From NCBI GenBank assembly GCA_964541255.1, contig CAZIPL010000015.1:1-29676 (forward strand): a stretch of DNA of 29,676 nt, read 5' to 3'. Positions within the stretch are counted from its first letter, which is position 1, and every line of letters starts with the position of its first letter. A program made the position numbers and the translations under genes. Shown here piece after piece: positions 15,492 through 24,650 of the stretch. The notes below the pieces were generated by a model, which saw only the letters and a program-made list of their open reading frames with translations, searched no databases and was not told where the DNA came from. This stretch comes from CAYOSU01 sp964541255. GTDB taxonomy: Bacteria > Bacillota > Clostridia > Christensenellales > CAMQZB01.

Positions 15492-16574
15492 TTATAAATC
15501 GAGCTTCATATCGCCGTAAGAAATAACTCCTGTTTTTCTGAATATCTCAGACAAAACAAGGCAAACGGCGGCGGGAATTGCGAAAAACAGAAGTGCTATC
15601 GCAAGAACGAGCTCCCACGTCGGCATAAGCGATGCAGATGCGGAGATGGTCGAAATAACTCCGACTAAGCCGCTCGTACCCATACCTGAGCCAGCGGCGT
15701 CGCATTCGAGCTTAAACAAACACGTTGCCATAGGTCCGACTATTGCGGAAGCTATTATCGGCGGAAGCATAATTATCGGCTTTTTGAAAACGTTTGGGAT
15801 TTGCAACATGCTTGTGCCGATTCCTTGCGCGACAAGCCCCGCGAACTTGTTTTCGCGATAAGACTGCACCGCAAAACCGACCATATGTGCCGCGCAACCG
15901 ACTACCGCAGCGCCTCCTGCCAAGCCGCCGAGCTTAAGCGATATGCAAATCGCTGCGGAGGAGGTCGGGAGCGTCAAAAGAATTCCGACGACGACGGAAA
16001 TGACTATTCCCATTAAGAATGGTTGAAGACTTGTTGCGAGGAGTATTCCGTCGGAAATGATGTTGATAAGCTTAATGACGAACGGGCAAACGAAATATAC
16101 AACTAAAAGCCCCGCCGTAATTACCGAAAGCGGAACCAAGATTATGTCGAGCTTTGTTCTTCCTTGAACGAGAAGTCCCACCTCGCACGCAACGAGCGAC
16201 GCAACGTATGCGCCTATAGGCTCGCCCGCCGAAACGGTAACGCTCGATAAAAATTCACCGCTTATGACCGCGCTTGCGTGCGCACCCATAAAACCTGCGA
16301 CGATTGTTGCAAAAAGCGTCAATTTGTCTGCTTTAAGCGCTCTTGCAATCCCTGCGCCGATACCTGCTCCCATAAGAGCCGATGCGACGGCGCCTGCGGT
16401 TTTGAAAGCATTGCCTACGGCATTGTCGCCGATAAGCGTTCCTATTTGCTTGATGATTAAGCCTATAAGAAGCGTTGCGAAAAGCCCCATAGCCATGCCC
16501 GAAAACGCGTCGATAAACCAACGCTTGCAAAGCGATTTGAGCTTCTCGAAAAAAGTCGATTTGGTTTCTTCCAT
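15492..16574 (-). CDS. PTS_EIIC_2-family membrane protein
   Basis: 360 residues, nearly all hydrophobic, about nine or ten membrane segments. The Gly/Ala-rich segments (KTAGAVASALMGAGIGAGIARALKAD, GFMGAHASAVISGE, LGGLAGGAAVVGCAAHMVGFAVQSY and CDAAGSGMGTSGLVGVI) match the PTS_EIIC_2 family. Members are called PTS transporter subunit IIC, but their sugar phosphotransferase role is mostly untested; no IIA or IIB partner is encoded nearby. The start ATG at 16574 follows GAGGT. A promoter lies upstream, divergent from the NUDIX promoter. It could be a stand-alone secondary transporter (inference). Confidence 0.85.
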   Translation of the reverse strand: MEETKSTFFEKLKSLCKRWFIDAFSGMAMGLFATLLIGLIIKQIGTLIGDNAVGNAFKTAGAVASALMGAGIGAGIARALKADKLTLFATIVAGFMGAHASAVISGEFLSSVTVSAGEPIGAYVASLVACEVGLLVQGRTKLDIILVPLSVITAGLLVVYFVCPFVIKLINIISDGILLATSLQPFLMGIVISVVVGILLTLPTSSAAICISLKLGGLAGGAAVVGCAAHMVGFAVQSYRENKFAGLVAQGIGTSMLQIPNVFKKPIIMLPPIIASAIVGPMATCLFKLECDAAGSGMGTSGLVGVISTISASASLMPTWELVLAIALLFFAIPAAVCLVLSEIFRKTGVISYGDMKLDL

Positions 16575-16613
16575 AAAAATACCTCTATATTGCTTTTATT
16601 TGCTTTGAGATAG

Positions 16614-16642
16614 AGTATACAACAAAGAATTATTTTTAGCAA
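16614..16642 (-). promoter_or_regulatory. Promoter of the PTS_EIIC_2 gene
   Basis: Minus strand TTGCTA (16642-16637), 17 bases, TATACT (16619-16614). It lies back to back with the NUDIX promoter. Confidence 0.55.
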
Positions 16643-16652
16643 TTTAATTTGA

Positions 16653-16681
16653 TTGATAATTTGAACGTTTTATTGTATTAT
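16653..16681 (+). promoter_or_regulatory. Promoter of the NUDIX-cca-rmuC operon
   Basis: TTGATA (16653-16658), 17 bases, TATTAT (16676-16681). Predicted start near 16688, about 46 bases before the NUDIX ATG. Confidence 0.6.
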
Positions 16682-16733
16682 ATTTGCGTAAAAAGCAATC
16701 ATAATAAAAAGAAATAAAAGGGAAGTACGCGGT

Positions 16734-17291
16734 ATGGAAAAGAATATGGATTATATCGAAAGCATCGTAAAAACAAACGAAGTTTTCTCGGGAAAGGTCG
16801 TTAGACTATGCGTTGACGACGTAGTGTTCCCCGACGGCAAAACATCGAAAAGAGAAGTCGTTCGCCATAACGGCGGAGTATGTATCGTTGCTGTCGATAA
16901 CGACGGAAAAATCTTGATGGAACGGCAATATCGCTATGCTATGAAAGAGATTATTTTCGAGCTTCCCGCCGGGAAGCTTGAAAAGGGCGAAGATTCGCGC
17001 GTGGCGGGAATAAGAGAGCTTAAAGAAGAAACAGGCGCGACGGCGGAAAGCTTCGAGTTTTTGGGGAAGATGTATCCGACTGTCGGATATGACGACGAGA
17101 TAATCTGGTTCTACTTGGCAAAGGGCTTGACGTTTGGCGAAAACTGCTTCGACGAGCATGAATATGTCGAAGTCGAAAGGCATGACCTTTCAAATCTTCT
17201 TTCGATGATAAAAAACGGAGAAATGAAAGACGCAAAATCCGTTTTCGGAATAACGACCTATGCGCTAAAAGAGGGATTGTTGAAATATTGA
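16734..17291 (+). CDS. NUDIX hydrolase, probable ADP-ribose pyrophosphatase
   Basis: 185 residues. A complete NUDIX box runs from Gly80 to residue 102: G-x5-E86-x7-R94-E95-L-x-E98-E99-x-G101, where the glutamates bind Mg2+. The upstream segment MERQYRYAMKEIIFELPAGKLEKGE and downstream TVGYDDEIIWFYLAKGL are typical of ADP-ribose pyrophosphatases (NudF-like), which cleave ADP-ribose to AMP and ribose 5-phosphate. Start at 16734 with GGGAAG upstream; an in-frame ATG at 16746 is possible but lacks a better site. It is the first gene of a housekeeping operon leading to cca, 84 bases away. Confidence 0.9.
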   Translation: MEKNMDYIESIVKTNEVFSGKVVRLCVDDVVFPDGKTSKREVVRHNGGVCIVAVDNDGKILMERQYRYAMKEIIFELPAGKLEKGEDSRVAGIRELKEETGATAESFEFLGKMYPTVGYDDEIIWFYLAKGLTFGENCFDEHEYVEVERHDLSNLLSMIKNGEMKDAKSVFGITTYALKEGLLKY

Positions 17292-17375
17292 TGTAACGCT
17301 GTCCAAATAATCGGATAAGAGAGCTTGCGAAAAACGGTTTTTCGGATTAAAATAAAAGGTGTTGCGGAGGGGCTT

Positions 17376-18740
17376 TTGAGAATTAAGGTTGGCAAAAACT
17401 TAAAAGAGCTTGCAAAGCTTTTGGACGGCAAGTTGTATATCGTCGGCGGAACTGTGAGAAACGCGCTTTTGGGGCTTCCCCAAGGGGACGTTGACATTAC
17501 GGGAAGCAAAACTCCGCAAGAAGTCAAGGCGCTTTTGTCGGGAAGCGGTTTTACCGTCATTGACGATTACGCGTCTTTCGGCACGCTTTTGATTAAAAAA
17601 GGGAACGAGAGCTATGAATATACGACGTTTAGGACTGACAGCTATCTAAACACCCACAGACCCAACAAAATTACTTTCACAAGCGACATAGTAGAAGACG
17701 CGAAAAGGCGAGATTTTACCGTCAATGCGATTTATTATAACGTTCAGAAAAGTGAATTCGCCGATCCCTTGTCGGGAATTACCGACTTAAAAAGCAAGGT
17801 GCTTCGCGCCGCAAACAATGAGAAAACTTTCGAAGAGGACGGACTTAGAGTGCTAAGGCTTGTGCGATTTTTCGGAGAGCTTGGGTTTTCGGTCGAAGAA
17901 AACACTTTTGCCGCCGCGAAAAAGTACGCATGGAAAATCGAAGAGCTTTCAAACGAGAGAATTTCGGCGGAACTAAATAAAATTCTTCTTTGCGACGTCA
18001 AATACGGCGAAGTAAATCACAAAAGAGTTTACGATACGTTGAAGCTTTTCGAAGACGTCGGCGCATTAAAATACGTCTTGCCCGAGCTTCAAAGAGGTAG
18101 AGGCCTATCTCAAAACGCGGAGCATCATAAGTTCGACGTTTTGGATCATTGCTTTTATGCCGCTGCTTATGCAAAGCCGTCGATAAGGCTTTATGCGCTT
18201 ATTCACGACATCGGAAAGCCCGAATGCTTTGAAAGATTCGGCAATTACCACGAGCACGACGAGATAGGTAAAAATCTTGCGAGGGAGGCTTTAAGGAGAT
18301 TGCGGTATCCGAAAGTCGTCGTAAGTAGAGCCGAAAGGCTTGTCGAAGTTCATATGAAGGATTTGCTAGGCGATATGAGAGAGCGAAAGCTTCGGATATT
18401 TTTTATGAAAAACGCCGATATTTTGGATGATTTGATTTCGCTTAAAATCGCAGACGGTTATGCGTCCGGTATGAACGACGGCTATTCCGTTACGGTGAAA
18501 CGCTGGGTGAATCTTCTAAACGAAATGAAAGAGGAGAAAGTCCCATTCACTATCAAAGAGCTTGACATAAACGGTATGGAAGTTATTTCGCAAATAGGGG
18601 AAGAGAACTCGAAATACACCGCCAAGGTTTTGGAAAAACTTCTCGAAAAGGCGGTAACAAAAGAAATAAAGAACGAAAAAGCGACGCTTTTGAAGTATTC
18701 TTCGAGCGTTTTTAAGGAGATAATCAATGCAAACAAGTGA
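17376..18740 (+). CDS. cca: CCA-adding/tRNA nucleotidyltransferase with HD domain
   Basis: 454 residues from a TTG start. This start is chosen because GGAGGGG lies just before it and family-like sequence begins there; the longer TTG at 17325 adds 17 residues without homology-like features. The nucleotidyltransferase head has Gly24-Gly-Thr-Val-Arg28 (YIVGGTVRNALLGL) and the catalytic D38-V-D40. An RRDFTVNAIYYN motif and a class II RNA-binding body (EEDGLRVLRLVRFFGELGF) follow. An HD domain (LIHDIGKPE, later HEHDEIG) lies in the C-terminal half. It adds or repairs the CCA end of tRNAs; the HD part can give phosphatase or phosphodiesterase activity. The tRNA-Leu at 27291 encodes its own CCA, so repair is a likely job. 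Overlaps rmuC by 14 bases. Confidence 0.93.
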   Translation: MRIKVGKNLKELAKLLDGKLYIVGGTVRNALLGLPQGDVDITGSKTPQEVKALLSGSGFTVIDDYASFGTLLIKKGNESYEYTTFRTDSYLNTHRPNKITFTSDIVEDAKRRDFTVNAIYYNVQKSEFADPLSGITDLKSKVLRAANNEKTFEEDGLRVLRLVRFFGELGFSVEENTFAAAKKYAWKIEELSNERISAELNKILLCDVKYGEVNHKRVYDTLKLFEDVGALKYVLPELQRGRGLSQNAEHHKFDVLDHCFYAAAYAKPSIRLYALIHDIGKPECFERFGNYHEHDEIGKNLAREALRRLRYPKVVVSRAERLVEVHMKDLLGDMRERKLRIFFMKNADILDDLISLKIADGYASGMNDGYSVTVKRWVNLLNEMKEEKVPFTIKELDINGMEVISQIGEENSKYTAKVLEKLLEKAVTKEIKNEKATLLKYSSSVFKEIINANK

Positions 18741-19980
18741 CATCGTAATAATCGTGCTATTGGCTTTGGCGATAGTTTTGACGGCGGTCAATATGATTAT
18801 GTCGTCAAGGATAAAAAAGAACATGTTGCAAGAAGATAAAGTTGACGTTGCGGGGAAAATAGAAAAAATGCAGACGGAGCTTTCCGCCGAAACGAACAAG
18901 CTTCTTCTATTGACGGAATCGCAGCTCAAAAGCCAGACAGAGCTTCAAAAGGACAGAATCGAATCTTTAGAAAAGCAGATTACGCTGTCTCTCGGCGGAA
19001 TAGACGCAAGGACTGAAAATATGCGTAAATCCGTTGAGGAAAACCTACGTTATATGAACGAGCAGAACGCCAAATCGTTGGAGAATATGCGAAAGACGGT
19101 TGACGAAAAGCTCACCGATACGCTTGAAAAGAGGCTCAATAATTCGTTCGAAATAATCAACAAAAGCCTTACCGACGTCAATAAGAGCTTGGGCGATATG
19201 CAATCTTTGGCAAAGGACGTAGGCGGCTTGAAGAACGTTTTGCAAAACGTAAAGGTAAGGGGAACGTGGGCTGAAAACCAGCTGGAAAATTTGCTTGCCG
19301 AAATGCTCACGCAAGGTCAATACGAAAAGAACGTCGCGATAAAGAAAAACTCGCAGGAGCGTTGTGATTTTGCGGTAGTGCTTCCGGGGAAAAATGACGA
19401 AAAAGTATATCTTCCTATCGACTCGAAGTTCCCGCTCGAAGACTATCAAAGACTTGTTACGGCATCGAATAACGGAAATCAAGAGGAAGTAGAAGTTGCT
19501 CTCAAAGCATTGGAAAACAGAATAAAGTCAGAGGCAAAATCTATAAGCGATAAGTATATCGACGTTCCGAAAACGACGGATTTTGCACTTATGTATCTTG
19601 CAACCGAGGGCTTGTATTCCGAGGTTTTGCGTCGCGACGGCTTGTCGGAGGAGCTTCAAACGAAATATCGTGTCATTGTGTGCGGTCCCAATACCATTGC
19701 GGCGATGCTTTCGTCATTGCAGATGGGCTTTAAGACGGTTGCTATAGAGAAAAAGAGCAAAGAAATAGCTAATACTCTATATGCGTTCAAAAAGGAATTC
19801 AATTCGTTCGTGACTATTTTGGACAAGGCGCAAAAGAAGATCGACGAGGCTTCGAAGTCTATCGAAGATGCGACGAAAAGAACTCGCAAAATTGATGATA
19901 AGCTTAAAGAAATTCAGTCCGACGGCGAAGATTATAAGCAGCTTGAAAGCGAGGTGAACGGTAATGTCATTGAGATCTGA
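18727..19980 (+). CDS. rmuC: RmuC-family DNA recombination protein
   Basis: 417 residues. A single N-terminal membrane helix (about 7-27) is followed by a long heptad-rich coiled coil (about 30-165: QLKSQTELQKDRIESLEKQI and onward). The RmuC nuclease-like domain follows, with VRGTWAENQLENLLAEMLTQGQYEKN, LPIDSKFPLEDYQRLV, TTDFALMYLATEGLYSEVLR and PNTIAAMLSSLQMGF; the D-S-K-F-P and E-x-L-Y motifs are family hallmarks. RmuC limits DNA inversions and has a predicted restriction-endonuclease-like fold. AAGGAGA lies upstream of ATG 18727. It overlaps cca by 14 and the PHP gene by 17 bases, so the three are translated together. Confidence 0.95.
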   Translation: MQTSDIVIIVLLALAIVLTAVNMIMSSRIKKNMLQEDKVDVAGKIEKMQTELSAETNKLLLLTESQLKSQTELQKDRIESLEKQITLSLGGIDARTENMRKSVEENLRYMNEQNAKSLENMRKTVDEKLTDTLEKRLNNSFEIINKSLTDVNKSLGDMQSLAKDVGGLKNVLQNVKVRGTWAENQLENLLAEMLTQGQYEKNVAIKKNSQERCDFAVVLPGKNDEKVYLPIDSKFPLEDYQRLVTASNNGNQEEVEVALKALENRIKSEAKSISDKYIDVPKTTDFALMYLATEGLYSEVLRRDGLSEELQTKYRVIVCGPNTIAAMLSSLQMGFKTVAIEKKSKEIANTLYAFKKEFNSFVTILDKAQKKIDEASKSIEDATKRTRKIDDKLKEIQSDGEDYKQLESEVNGNVIEI

Positions 19981-20797
19981 TTTACATATTCATTCCGTTC
20001 ATTCCGACGGCGAATGGCAGGTCGAAGAGCTTATTCTTGAAGCAAAAAAGAAAGGGCTATACGCAATGGCTCTCACCGATCACGACACGGTGAAAGGGGT
20101 AAAAGAGGCGGTTTCGTTAGGCAAAAAGCACGGCGTCAACGTAATAAAAGGCTTGGAGCTATCGTCGATAAAAGTCGGAGATGTGCACATACTAGGTTAT
20201 GGTATAGACGTTGACGATAAAAATCTTTTGCTAAAGCTTGACGAAATAGTCGAAAAGCGAGGAGCGAGAAACCGTGCGATTTTGGGAAAGCTTAATGATC
20301 TTGGAATGTCGCTTGACGAGGAAGAGCTTTTGAAAATAGGCGAAGGCAAGATTATCGGCAGAAAGCTCATTTCCGATCTTATGATAAAAAGAGGCTATGT
20401 CAAAACGGTTTCGGAAGCGTTCGAAAAATATTTAGGCTCTGCAAAGCCTGCGTACGTTCCGCTCGTTCGCTTGACTCCCGTCGATGCGATAAAGCTTATT
20501 CATTCCGCGGGCGGTTATGCCGTTTTGGCGCACCCGTCCAAGCTTCTTTTCAAAGGAGAAGAGCTTGAAAGTTTCATAAAGGAACTTGCCGAAAACGGTC
20601 TTGACGGCATAGAGGGATACTATTATACTCACACTCAAAAAGAGGTCGAGTATTATACCGCTCTTGCAAAATCCCTCGGGCTTTTCATAACTGGCGGAAG
20701 CGACTTCCACGGAATGTATAGAAGTTCTCGTATCGGCGATGTGTCGGGCGATGCGGCAAAAGACGTCCTCGATATGCTTATCGCGAAAAACCGATAG
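19964..20797 (+). CDS. PHP-domain phosphoesterase (YciV/RNase AM-like)
   Basis: 277 residues. The PHP metal ligands are all visible: D6-L-H8-x-H10 (SDLHIHSVHSDG), D15, T38-D39-H40-D41, E65 (GLELS), H75 (DVHILGYG), H190 (VLAHPSK) and D247-x-H249 (GSDFHG). This is the trinuclear-metal phosphoesterase pattern. Sequence layout matches the YciV/TrpH group; members hydrolyse 3',5'-nucleoside bisphosphates or trim RNA 5' ends (RNase AM). The ribosome site GAGGTGA is inside the end of rmuC, which it overlaps by 17 bases. Cytoplasmic; probably RNA or nucleotide turnover. Confidence 0.92.
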   Translation: MSLRSDLHIHSVHSDGEWQVEELILEAKKKGLYAMALTDHDTVKGVKEAVSLGKKHGVNVIKGLELSSIKVGDVHILGYGIDVDDKNLLLKLDEIVEKRGARNRAILGKLNDLGMSLDEEELLKIGEGKIIGRKLISDLMIKRGYVKTVSEAFEKYLGSAKPAYVPLVRLTPVDAIKLIHSAGGYAVLAHPSKLLFKGEELESFIKELAENGLDGIEGYYYTHTQKEVEYYTALAKSLGLFITGGSDFHGMYRSSRIGDVSGDAAKDVLDMLIAKNR

Positions 20798-20865
20798 CAT
20801 TTCGAAAGAAAAATCTTTTCGATGAAGCTTGCGGTTTTTCGAAATAAAAGTATTTCGGAGAGATG

Positions 20866-21849
20866 ATGAAAAACAAAAATAATATGTCGGCGCGAAAAGC
20901 TATGCTTTTTTGCGCCATTTTAATTATAGCGGCGTTTGTAATAATAAAATATTCTTATACGAATGCCGCGATGGCAAAAAAGGCGATAGAATGTTTCGAA
21001 AACGAACCTAAAATTGTGTCGCAAAATAGCGAGACGGCGATTGAAGATTTCGAAGAAGAGACGAGTTTAGGAAACGAAGAAAGGGATTTTAATCTCTATC
21101 TTGTTTCGAGCTTTTCCACAAGCTTTGCGTCAAGCTCCGAAAACCGCAAGCATAACATAAAATTATCTTCAAGTGCGATAAACAACATTATAATATTGCC
21201 GAAAGACGAGCTGTCTTTCAACAGAATAGTCGGTGAAAGGAGCGAAAGAAAGGGATATAAAAACGCTAAAGTTATTGAAAACGGGCTTTTTGTCGAGGGG
21301 ATAGGCGGCGGCGTTTGCCAAGTTTCGACAACGCTGTATGTCGCAGCCATAAAAGCCGGCTTTGTTACGACGGAACTTCATTCTCATTCCATTCCGTCGT
21401 CATACGTTCCGCCATCGATGGACGCGACGGTCTCTTACGGGTACTTCGATTTAAAGCTATATAACCCTACGAACGGCATTTTTATCATCAAAACGGAGAT
21501 TGAAAATGATAGCTTAACCGTTTTGATATACTCGACCGAAAAGCAAAAATACAACGTGGTTTTGGAAAGCAAAATAGTCGAAAGGATATTCCCCGAAGAG
21601 ATCGTTACGGAAATCGTTCCTAACGGCATAACGCCGATTTTCGACGAAAACGGGGCGTATGAACTTGCGAAAAAACGAATCGGCATAAAGTCCGAGCTTG
21701 TCGCAAAATACTACGACGGCACAACGCTTGTTTTCGAGAAAAAGCTTCGTTCCGATTATTACCGCGAAAAGCCCCGCATTGTTATCAAAAAACCTGCGGA
21801 TAATTTAGCTAAAAAGCAAAATAATAATCTATCTTTTGCAAAATCTTAA
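20866..21849 (+). CDS. VanW-family protein, membrane-anchored
   Basis: 327 residues from the second of two adjacent ATGs; the first (20863) sits too close to GGAG. One N-terminal membrane anchor (about 13-28) leaves the bulk outside the cell. The VanW core spans roughly residues 90-230, with ILPKDELSFNRIVGERSERKGYKNA, the hallmark GGGVCQVSTTLY (147-158) and LHSHSIPSSYVPPSMDATV. A C-terminal stretch (IVERIFPEEIVTEIVPNG...) resembles the start of a G5-like wall domain but looks incomplete. VanW proteins are linked to the cell wall and, in some gene clusters, to glycopeptide resistance; their activity is not firmly known. It lies 68 bases after the PHP gene, probably in the same operon, and no van genes are present. 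Confidence 0.88.
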   Translation: MKNKNNMSARKAMLFCAILIIAAFVIIKYSYTNAAMAKKAIECFENEPKIVSQNSETAIEDFEEETSLGNEERDFNLYLVSSFSTSFASSSENRKHNIKLSSSAINNIIILPKDELSFNRIVGERSERKGYKNAKVIENGLFVEGIGGGVCQVSTTLYVAAIKAGFVTTELHSHSIPSSYVPPSMDATVSYGYFDLKLYNPTNGIFIIKTEIENDSLTVLIYSTEKQKYNVVLESKIVERIFPEEIVTEIVPNGITPIFDENGAYELAKKRIGIKSELVAKYYDGTTLVFEKKLRSDYYREKPRIVIKKPADNLAKKQNNNLSFAKS

Positions 21850-21888
21850 AAAAACAACATAATTCCATTGTAAATTTTTGAGTATTGT

Positions 21889-21894
21889 TATAAA
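21889..21894 (+). promoter_or_regulatory. -10 box immediately before the AraC regulator
   Basis: TATAAA at 21889-21894, with a TTGTAA at 21868-21873 (15-base spacing, shorter than ideal). The predicted start near 21901 lies only about 5 bases before the ATG at 21906, and no Shine-Dalgarno is seen. This suggests a leaderless or near-leaderless message. Confidence 0.4.
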
Positions 21895-21905
21895 ATACAA
21901 ATATC

Positions 21906-23132
21906 ATGATGAAAAGCAAAGAGTATATAAAAAACATATGCGAGCTTGGTTATTCGATTTTCAACTATAAGATCAAGTATTTCGAAGAGCCGTCGTCGCA
22001 TGAAAAGTCCTATTCCGTCGTTTTGAATTACTTCAAAAAGGAAAACGAGCGCGTAAACTATTTCGTTTACGGCGATTCTTTCGTAAGCGGATATATCGCT
22101 CTCGAAAAGGGGTGCTTGCTTTTGGGGCCTGCGATCGTCGATGTTTGCGATATTACAAACGCGAAAAAGCTTATCGCCGCATTTTGCGATGAAAAAACGG
22201 AGTCGAGAAAGAACGAAATAACGCAAAATATCGTAGACAACGCAAGGTACGTTTCGGTAACTCGCTTCATAACGGAGCTTTGTCTAATTGCTTCGGCTGT
22301 TTTGGACGAAGAAATATTCCCCGACGACGTTATCGGACATTCTAAGATAAAACAAAGCGAGAAGAATCTCAATGCCAATGTCATCGAAAAAGAGCGTAAA
22401 AGCGTATATTACGGCGGTGAAAACAGCGATGCTTATAACGTCGAAAATACTATCGCCTCATTTGTCAGAAAGGGCGAAACAGAAAAGCTACTGGATTATT
22501 TATACACGGTGAAATATCTTTCCGTTAAAATGGGACCAGACTCGCTTAGGAGCATGAAGAATTCCGCGATAATCTTAAACAACGTGTTGAACCGTGCCGC
22601 TATAGAGGGAGGAGTTTCGAAAGTCGTTTGTCATCGGATGGGAGAAATTAATCTTCAGCAAATAGAATCGTGTAAGTCTATCGAAACGCTCAATGTACTT
22701 GGCGTGAGTATCGCGAAAGAGTATTCCGAAAGGGTTCGAAAAGCAAGAGAAAAATTAACGGAATATGAAGATATAAATGCCGTGATAAGATATATCGACG
22801 ACCATATTCACGAAAAAATTATGGTGTCGGATCTGTCGGGAATTGTATATTTATCCCCCGAATATTTGTCTGTGAAGTTTCATAAAGCCGTAGGAGATAC
22901 AATTCCGTCATACATAAACCGAATGAAAGTGGAAAAAGCCAAAGAGCTTTTGACCTTTTCCGATATGCCGATAGGGGAGATTTCGGAATATCTCGCCTTT
23001 TCGTCCCAAAGCTATTTTCAGAATATATTCAAAAAACATAGCGGCTATACGCCGAAAGAATATCAATCGCTCGTTTTCTCCGAAAAGGCCGTCAACGACG
23101 ACGTTGACTTTTCGGGCAATAAAAACGACTGA
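21906..23132 (+). CDS. AraC-family transcriptional regulator
   Basis: 408 residues. The last ~100 residues (about 291-392) carry the AraC double helix-turn-helix: IRYIDDHIHEKIMVSDLSGIVYLSPEYLSVKFHKAVGDTIPSYINRMKVEKAKELL, then DMPIGEISEYLAFSSQSYFQNIFKKHSGYTPKEYQ. Residues 1-110 resemble a small sensor domain seen in clostridial AraC proteins (YSVVLNYFKKENERVNYFVYGDSFVSGYIALEKGCLLLGPA); the middle is helical. ATG 21906 is followed by a second ATG at 21909. No ribosome site is present. The gene may control the adjacent convergent MFS transporter genes or a distant sugar locus; neither is shown. It ends at a strong terminator. Confidence 0.9.
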   Translation: MMKSKEYIKNICELGYSIFNYKIKYFEEPSSHEKSYSVVLNYFKKENERVNYFVYGDSFVSGYIALEKGCLLLGPAIVDVCDITNAKKLIAAFCDEKTESRKNEITQNIVDNARYVSVTRFITELCLIASAVLDEEIFPDDVIGHSKIKQSEKNLNANVIEKERKSVYYGGENSDAYNVENTIASFVRKGETEKLLDYLYTVKYLSVKMGPDSLRSMKNSAIILNNVLNRAAIEGGVSKVVCHRMGEINLQQIESCKSIETLNVLGVSIAKEYSERVRKAREKLTEYEDINAVIRYIDDHIHEKIMVSDLSGIVYLSPEYLSVKFHKAVGDTIPSYINRMKVEKAKELLTFSDMPIGEISEYLAFSSQSYFQNIFKKHSGYTPKEYQSLVFSEKAVNDDVDFSGNKND

Positions 23133-23184
23133 CAGTATTTAATTATTCTTCTATTTTGCTGACAAAGAAACTAAATACAAACTA

Positions 23185-23212
23185 AAAAGCTTCCCGAAAA
23201 AGGGAAGCTTTT
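23185..23212. terminator. Bidirectional terminator, AraC gene and first MFS gene
   Basis: AAAAGCTTCCC (23185-23195) and GGGAAGCTTTT (23202-23212), perfect 11-base stem, 6-base loop. It ends both convergent genes. Confidence 0.9.
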
Positions 23213-23234
23213 GAATTTATTTGTTTTGGAACTA

Positions 23235-24650
23235 TCAATCCCATTCTGCACCGGTAACCTTGTCAAGGTCAACGTCCTTGGTTTCGTGAACCTTAGTAAG
23301 GAGAATAAGAAGAGCGACAACCATAAATGTGAGGCAAACTACGAAGCATACCCAACCGATGTCGAAAGTGTTTTGGAATACCGTAACAAGAACCAAACCG
23401 ATCATCATGCCTGCCATAAGCATGAGGGACATGATTGCCATGACAGATGCTCTGAGTTCCGACGGAGAGCTTTCTGCGGGGATTGTGAGGAAGAGCGTAT
23501 CGGACATCGACCAAAGTCCTCCGATAGAGATTCCGTAGAATGCGCCTGCGAGGAACCAACCCCAGCCAAGGCGTGACGCCAAAATGAAGAGCGCGAGCAT
23601 GACTGCTGCAAGTCCGCCGAATACCAAGCAAGATTTCTTTCTGCCGAGCTTATCTGAAACCATACCTGCTATCATTGCGGTAACGCCGTTGAAAAGCGGG
23701 AAAACGATGATTGCTTTCGAAACGTCCGTAGGATCCATTCTGCCACTCAAAATAGTCTCGTAAAAAGAAGTATAAACCGTCGTTGCGGAGAAGATAAGTG
23801 CCGAAAGAGCAGCCCATCTCGTTTGCTTGTGAGCAAAAATGAACTTGATCGCGTTGACTACGCCGCCCTTTTGAGATGACTTGTTCTTTCTTTCGATTTC
23901 TGCTCTTTCTTCTTCGGTTTCTCTCAAATATTCCATTCTTTTGTCGATAAAGACGGGAGTTTCACGTGTGAAGAAGATAGACATAAGACCGACTGCGATT
24001 GCTACTATAACGGGTATGATATAAACCGATCTCCAAGCGGAAAGTCCGCTTCCTTCGGGCATAAATACCGTACGGAGTACGCCGATAAGAGATACCGATA
24101 AAAGTGCGATACCCTTTGTTATGAAGCAAAGCGTCGCACGTTTCTCCTTCGGGGCAACCTCCATTATGTAAAGAACCTGTACGTCGTTGGGGGTGACGAA
24201 ACTAAGAACGATTACGCCTAATACGTATACGAGGAAGTGGGGAGCTATCATAATGATTAGCATGCCGATTCCCATAACGCAGGTGTTTATCATCAAGAAC
24301 AAACGTCTGCCGTAAATATCCGAAAGGGATTTATAGAATGGTGCGACGAAAAGGAATACGACCGATAATATGCTGGTGATCGTCATTGTGTTGATCGCTT
24401 GCGCATATGCGGGATCGTTTACGTCGCGTGACGTGATGTTGAAAAAGTCGAAGATAATCGACGACTGCATCGCGCTGTTGATGTTGGAAGAAATCTCGTC
24501 AACGATATAAATAACCGTAAGAACGACGATCAAGATTCCGAAGTAATGGGCGGGAAGAGGCTTGGCCTGAACGCGTTCCCATTTTTGAAGCTCTTTCGCT
24601 TCTTTAGCTTTTTTCTTCGCCAGTTTTTCGGGCGATAACTCTTTTGCCAT
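23235..24650 (-). CDS. MFS transporter, copy 1
   Basis: 471 residues and about 12 membrane segments. A long charged N-terminal tail (about 35 residues, KKAKEAKELQKWERVQ) precedes the first helix. The MFS loop motif is visible as SLSDIYGRRLF between helices 2 and 3, with a second copy SDKLGRKKSC between helices 8 and 9; VAPKEKRATLCF follows helix 4 or 5. Family: major facilitator superfamily, sugar-porter-like by these repeats; substrate unknown. AAGGAGG precedes the start; the ATG at 24650 gives better spacing than 24653. The second MFS gene at 25162 is a close paralog in the same orientation, so they are tandem duplicates, each with its own promoter. Confidence 0.88.
   Translation of the reverse strand: MAKELSPEKLAKKKAKEAKELQKWERVQAKPLPAHYFGILIVVLTVIYIVDEISSNINSAMQSSIIFDFFNITSRDVNDPAYAQAINTMTITSILSVVFLFVAPFYKSLSDIYGRRLFLMINTCVMGIGMLIIMIAPHFLVYVLGVIVLSFVTPNDVQVLYIMEVAPKEKRATLCFITKGIALLSVSLIGVLRTVFMPEGSGLSAWRSVYIIPVIVAIAVGLMSIFFTRETPVFIDKRMEYLRETEEERAEIERKNKSSQKGGVVNAIKFIFAHKQTRWAALSALIFSATTVYTSFYETILSGRMDPTDVSKAIIVFPLFNGVTAMIAGMVSDKLGRKKSCLVFGGLAAVMLALFILASRLGWGWFLAGAFYGISIGGLWSMSDTLFLTIPAESSPSELRASVMAIMSLMLMAGMMIGLVLVTVFQNTFDIGWVCFVVCLTFMVVALLILLTKVHETKDVDLDKVTGAEWD

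Noticed and set aside
21889..21906. Classic riboswitch in front of the AraC or VanW genes
   Set aside because: The space is far too short and no conserved core was recognised; the same holds for T-box motifs in the MFS leaders.
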